Shown: piece by piece, positions 61,079 through 64,000 of the stretch | Position numbering within the stretch: position 1 is the stretch's first letter | Layout: every line of letters starts with the position of its first letter | From: Thermaerobacter marianensis DSM 12885 | Lineage (GTDB): Bacteria; Bacillota; Sulfobacillia; Thermaerobacterales; Thermaerobacteraceae | NCBI RefSeq assembly: GCF_000184705.1 | Contig: NC_014831.1 | Coordinates: 744,001-808,000 of the forward strand | Direction: 5' to 3' | Length of the DNA stretch: 64,000 nucleotides | Notes under the pieces: generated by a model | Seen by the model: only the letters and a program-made list of their open reading frames with translations | Told to the model about the DNA's origin: nothing | Databases searched by the model: none | Made by a program: the position numbers and the translations under genes

Positions 61079-62305
61079 GTGGCCTTTTACTACGTGGCCC
61101 GCCATGGTGCCAGCGGCCGCAAGGTTCAGGGCCGCATCGAGGCCGACTCGGTGTCCCAGGTGCTTGGGCTGCTCCATGCCTCGGGCTACATCCCGCTGGT
61201 CATCCGCCGCGAGAGCCGCTGGCGGGATGCCGATGTACGGGATCTGCTGGGGCTGAACCGCACGGGCCTGTCCACCCGTGACCGGGCCGTGTTCTTCCGC
61301 CAGCTGGCGACCATGATCCGGGCTGGTCTTCCTCTGAGCGCGTGCATGGAGTCGCTGGTCGAACAGGGCCGGGGCCGGTTGCGGCAAGTGGCGGCCGGGA
61401 TCCTGCGGGACGTTCAGTCCGGGCGGTTGCTCCACGAGGCCATGGCCCATGCCCGCGGGGCCTTCAACGACGTCCACGTTGCCATGGTACGGGCGGCGGA
61501 GCTGTCCGGCCGCCTGGACGAGGTCCTAGCCCGGCTGGCGGCCGACGAGGATCGTCGCCTGAAGGTGGAGGGCAAGATCCGCTCGGCCCTGGCCTACCCG
61601 GCGTTCGTGCTGCTGGTGGCTGCGGCGGTAGTGGCCGTGATGGTGACGTTCATTGTGCCCACGTTCGTGGGCATCTTCCAGCAGTTCAACGTGCCCTTGC
61701 CGTGGCCCACCCGCTTTTGGGTCACGCTGATGAACCGGCCCGCCGCGGCATATCTCGCCGTACTGGTTCTGGGGACTCTGGTCGCCGCGGCCTGGCTGTG
61801 GGCCCGCAGTCCCGCCGGCCGGGCGCGGGTCGACGGCTGGATCCTGCGGGCGCCCGTGGTCGGCCCGGTGGCCAAGGCCCTGGTGGTGGCCCGCGTGACC
61901 CGCGGGCTGGCCTCCATGGTACGGAGCGGCTTTCCGTTGCTCGAGGCCCTTGACGCGGCGGGCCGGCTGGCCGGGAACCAGGTTTTTCGCGTCGCCCTGG
62001 AGGAAACGCGAAAGGGGGTGGAACAGGGTGCCAGCCTGTCGGCCGCCCTCCGGGTGTCCGGGGTCTTCCCGGCCCTGGTGGTCGACTTGGTAGCCATCGG
62101 CGAGCGGAGCGGCGCTTTGGACGAGTTGCTGGACCGGGCCGCCGCACTGGTCGAGGAGGAGACCGACAACCGGCTGGCCGCCCTTTCGTCGCTGCTGGAA
62201 CCGGTGCTGGTGGTCCTCATGGGGGGCGTGGTGGGGTTCATTGCCCTGTCCGTCTTCCTGCCAATGTTCACCCTTATGTCGAGCGTTACGCAAGTGGGCT
62301 GGTAA
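61079..62305 (+). CDS. pilC: type IV pilus inner-membrane platform protein PilC (GspF family)
   Basis: A 408-residue membrane protein with the duplicated GspF domain. Seen: VFFRQLATMIRAGLPLSACM (first repeat), LAYPAFVLLVAAAVVAVMVT membrane segments, and the second repeat VARVTRGLASMVRSGFPLLE with LVAIGERSGALDELLDRAAA; it ends in the typical SVFLPMFTLMSSVTQVGW. PilC is the membrane platform turned by PilB and PilT. Start: GTG 61079 with AAGGAGGA about 11 bases upstream. The fragment from 61001 in the same frame is not similar to the family. Confidence 0.93.
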   Translation: MAFYYVARHGASGRKVQGRIEADSVSQVLGLLHASGYIPLVIRRESRWRDADVRDLLGLNRTGLSTRDRAVFFRQLATMIRAGLPLSACMESLVEQGRGRLRQVAAGILRDVQSGRLLHEAMAHARGAFNDVHVAMVRAAELSGRLDEVLARLAADEDRRLKVEGKIRSALAYPAFVLLVAAAVVAVMVTFIVPTFVGIFQQFNVPLPWPTRFWVTLMNRPAAAYLAVLVLGTLVAAAWLWARSPAGRARVDGWILRAPVVGPVAKALVVARVTRGLASMVRSGFPLLEALDAAGRLAGNQVFRVALEETRKGVEQGASLSAALRVSGVFPALVVDLVAIGERSGALDELLDRAAALVEEETDNRLAALSSLLEPVLVVLMGGVVGFIALSVFLPMFTLMSSVTQVGW

Positions 62306-62482
62306 AAAGTTTTCGTTATGGGGTCCCACCGCCTTCAGGACGGAAGGAACCCGATTCGTCGCGGCGAATCCCCGTTCCGCACATCGGCCCGTTCTGCCGG
62401 GCGGCGGATCCAGTGGGTGCAGATACCCGCCCGTACGGCCGGGGCGACGGGCCCGGGGGAGACCGTTGGGGGAGGGAGGAGC

Positions 62483-62956
62483 ATGAAGGGGATGAGCCGG
62501 CCGGGTGCAGGCCGGGATGCCGGTAGCCGGCAGGAGTGCCGGACTGGGCGACAGCGGGGCTTCACGTTGATCGAGCTGGGTGTGGTGTTGGCGGTTCTGG
62601 CCATCCTCGTGGCCATAGCGGTGCCCACCTACCTGCGGATGGTCGCGCGAGCCCGGGAAGCCGAGGCTCAACAGGCGTGGAGCATGGTCAAGGCGGAGTT
62701 ATGGAGTTACTTCCTACAAAATGGCCAGTTCCCTCAGCCATCCGGGACGTGGCCGAGCGGCATTGACCAGCCCACACCGCCCAACTGGGATTTTACGGCC
62801 CGAGGGGGCGGAACGCAGATCACCGTTGTCGCACAGCCTACAACTCAGAACAGGGGTGGCGAGACGCTCTGCTGGACGCTGGATCAGAACGGGCAAGTGT
62901 CGACGAATCGCGGTGACGCCTGTAATTCCGCCCAGTCTGGTGGATCTGGTTCATGA
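62483..62956 (+). CDS. type IV pilin (major-type prepilin)
   Basis: A 157-residue prepilin. The leader ends RQRG and mature protein starts FTLIELGVVLAVLAILVAIA with the conserved Glu5 (E in FTLIE), followed by an amphipathic helix and a small globular head. Two Cys (in ETLCWTLDQ and GDACNSAQ) could form the C-terminal disulfide of pilins. The leader is long (about 25 residues). Start: ATG 62483 with GGAGGGAGGAGC upstream. First of three successive pilin-like genes downstream of pilC; by position and simplicity it is the best candidate for the main subunit, but this is inference. Confidence 0.9.
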   Translation: MKGMSRPGAGRDAGSRQECRTGRQRGFTLIELGVVLAVLAILVAIAVPTYLRMVARAREAEAQQAWSMVKAELWSYFLQNGQFPQPSGTWPSGIDQPTPPNWDFTARGGGTQITVVAQPTTQNRGGETLCWTLDQNGQVSTNRGDACNSAQSGGSGS

Positions 62957-63012
62957 TTCACCAGCACCCATCGCAGCACGGTGATCGGTAGGGCAGAAAG
63001 GGGGCGGTACCC

Positions 63013-63468
63013 GTGTTTCGTCGATGGCGCGGCTGGCACACGAGTCCGCCCCCCGGATTGCGGGCTTCCCAGCGGGGCATGGCCTTGATCGAGGTCCTGG
63101 TCGCCCTGCTTCTCCTCACGGTTGTCGCCACGGCCTTTTTAGCGGCGATGGCGGGATTTCGCCAGGGATCGGTCCGGTCCGACCTGCTCCAAGGAGCGGT
63201 AACCTGCGCGTCCTACGTGGTGGAGCGGGTACGCGGCGGGCTCACCCCGATTCCAGACCAGCCGGTGGACGGGAATTGTGACGCCGTAGGATGGCCCAAC
63301 CTCAGTTACCGCCTCGTGGCAATGCCGGGCGATGGCGGTGAAGGGGCGGCCACCCCCAACAGCACGTGGCGGGCCATCTCGGTTACCGTTTTCCCGTCGA
63401 GCGAGCACGGCATTGCAAGTGCGGCGATCTACGAACTGACCACCGCGGCCTCCGTCACTCTGCATTAG
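63013..63468 (+). CDS. minor prepilin (PilV/GspI-like)
   Basis: A 151-residue protein with a prepilin site: leader ending ASQRG, then MALIEVLVALLLLTVVATAF with Glu5. The MxLIEVLVALxLL sequence is typical of PilV/FimT/GspI minor pilins. The head has two cysteines (TCASYV, NCDAVG). Start: GTG 63013 with AAGGGGG about 7 bases upstream. It lies 56 bases after the pilin gene and before a third pilin-like gene; minor pilins prime fibre assembly at the tip. Confidence 0.88.
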   Translation: MFRRWRGWHTSPPPGLRASQRGMALIEVLVALLLLTVVATAFLAAMAGFRQGSVRSDLLQGAVTCASYVVERVRGGLTPIPDQPVDGNCDAVGWPNLSYRLVAMPGDGGEGAATPNSTWRAISVTVFPSSEHGIASAAIYELTTAASVTLH

Positions 63469-63548
63469 GTCCGAGCTCCAAGCCGGTCCCGGGGTCTGGA
63501 CCACGGAACCGCCACCAACCGTGGCGTGGGTGGTAGGGGCGATGAGCC

Positions 63549-64000
63549 GTGGGCGAACCGAGACGGCGCCTCGAGCGCGGTTTTCTCATGGTCGAAGTGG
63601 CCATCGCCATCGCCATCGCCGGTGTGATCGCCACCGGTGTCGTCGCCTTGCTCATCTGGGCGGCTACGGTGGAAACCCGTACCAGCGCCGCTACCGATTA
63701 CGCCGTGGCTTCCCATCTGGGAGCGGACACCTTGGCCCGCCTGATACGCCAGGCCGGTGGGGCGGGACAGGCTGCCATTGGCGGAGGCAACGGAAGTTCG
63801 CTGATCCTGTGCGGGGTTCGGGAAACCACCCGCACGTGGCGGGGCCGGGTTCAGGTGGACGGCACCGGGAAACTGGTCGTCGTCCCGCTCACGGCACCGG
63901 TGCCGCCAGATTGCCAGGGATCGGATCTCTCCGGTGCCCGGGTGCTGGTTGCCCAGGTGCGGATTGCCAGCGTGCAATTTCGGTATCACACTGCCCAGGC
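63549..64000 (+). CDS. minor prepilin (PilW-like), cut by window end
   Basis: The reading frame is open from 63549 to the last base, so the 3' end is outside the window; 150 residues are visible. Leader MGEPRRRLERG is followed by FLMVEVAIAIAIAGVIATGV with Glu at mature position 5, a prepilin type III signal like those of PilW minor pilins. Two Cys are in LILCGVRE and PDCQGS. Start: GTG 63549 after a modest AGGGG; an overlapping ATG at 63542 is in another frame and gives no signal. The gene lies 80 bases downstream of the PilV-like gene. Confidence 0.82.
   Translation, partial: MGEPRRRLERGFLMVEVAIAIAIAGVIATGVVALLIWAATVETRTSAATDYAVASHLGADTLARLIRQAGGAGQAAIGGGNGSSLILCGVRETTRTWRGRVQVDGTGKLVVVPLTAPVPPDCQGSDLSGARVLVAQVRIASVQFRYHTAQ

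Noticed and set aside
62306-62482. Cyclic-di-GMP riboswitch ahead of the pilin gene
   Set aside because: Only short local stems are present; the conserved GEMM core sequences were not found here or ahead of pilT.

Overview
This window looks like the chromosome of a very GC-rich (about 70% or more by eye), spore-forming, Gram-positive-type bacterium. The signs are a GlnR-type regulator next to glnA, a CotF-type coat protein, a SpoIID-family protein, S-layer-homology (SLH) cell-wall proteins with CsaB, frequent GTG/TTG starts, strong AGGAGG ribosome sites, and type IV pilus genes. The overall flavour fits a high-GC thermophilic Firmicute such as Thermaerobacter or a relative. That placement is inference from gene content; no rRNA or tRNA gene is visible.

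Layout. 1-3.6 kb: the 3' part of a class B penicillin-binding protein and a MoeA-MobB fusion for molybdenum cofactor. 3.6-18.9 kb: a nitrogen-assimilation block with glnR-glnA, an ANTAR antiterminator, an ammonium transporter, asparagine synthetase and the large subunit of glutamate synthase, interrupted by a yceI/hxlR divergent pair and a carboxylesterase. 19.7-24 kb: a VapBC-like toxin-antitoxin pair, a CotF-like coat protein, an MFS transporter and a degenerate tandem-repeat patch. 24.5-44.9 kb: a surface-polymer cluster with a UDP-ManNAc-type dehydrogenase, four glycosyltransferases, a TagA/WecG enzyme, an SLH amidase, CsaB, an SLH SpoIID-like protein, DUF4330, an O-antigen-ligase-like protein and a MurJ/Wzx-type flippase, broken by a decayed transposase. 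45.5-50.5 kb: a branched-chain amino-acid ABC transporter (livKHMGF), flanked by remnants of mtlA and hutU. 50.9-56.2 kb: small accessory genes (YdeI-like, Sir2, a secreted protein, DinB, MoaD-like, a frameshifted acetamidase, a PIN remnant). 56.3-64 kb: a type IV pilus operon (pilT, prepilin peptidase, pilB, pilC and three pilin-like genes, the last cut by the window edge).

The most interesting system is RNA-based nitrogen control. The leaders of glnR-glnA (plus strand) and of the ammonium transporter (minus strand) each carry two small hairpins whose hexanucleotide loops have A at position 1 and G at position 4. The second hairpin (GGGC, loop AACGGC or AACGGA, GCCC) shares its last four bases with the 5' arm of an intrinsic terminator. 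This is the layout of ANTAR antitermination targets, and an ANTAR-domain protein with a receiver-like N-terminus lacking a recognisable phospho-acceptor is encoded between the two transcription units. glnA would then be under both GlnR (DNA) and ANTAR (RNA) control.

A second unusual signal is the 11-mer GGACGAACCGG, seen at least 14 times on the two strands and read in several different frames, far above chance. It could be an uptake- or chromosome-type DNA word, or partly a codon effect of a repeated Asp-Glu-Pro-Ala tetrapeptide. Many otherwise ordinary enzymes here also carry long Gly/Ala/Pro-rich linkers.
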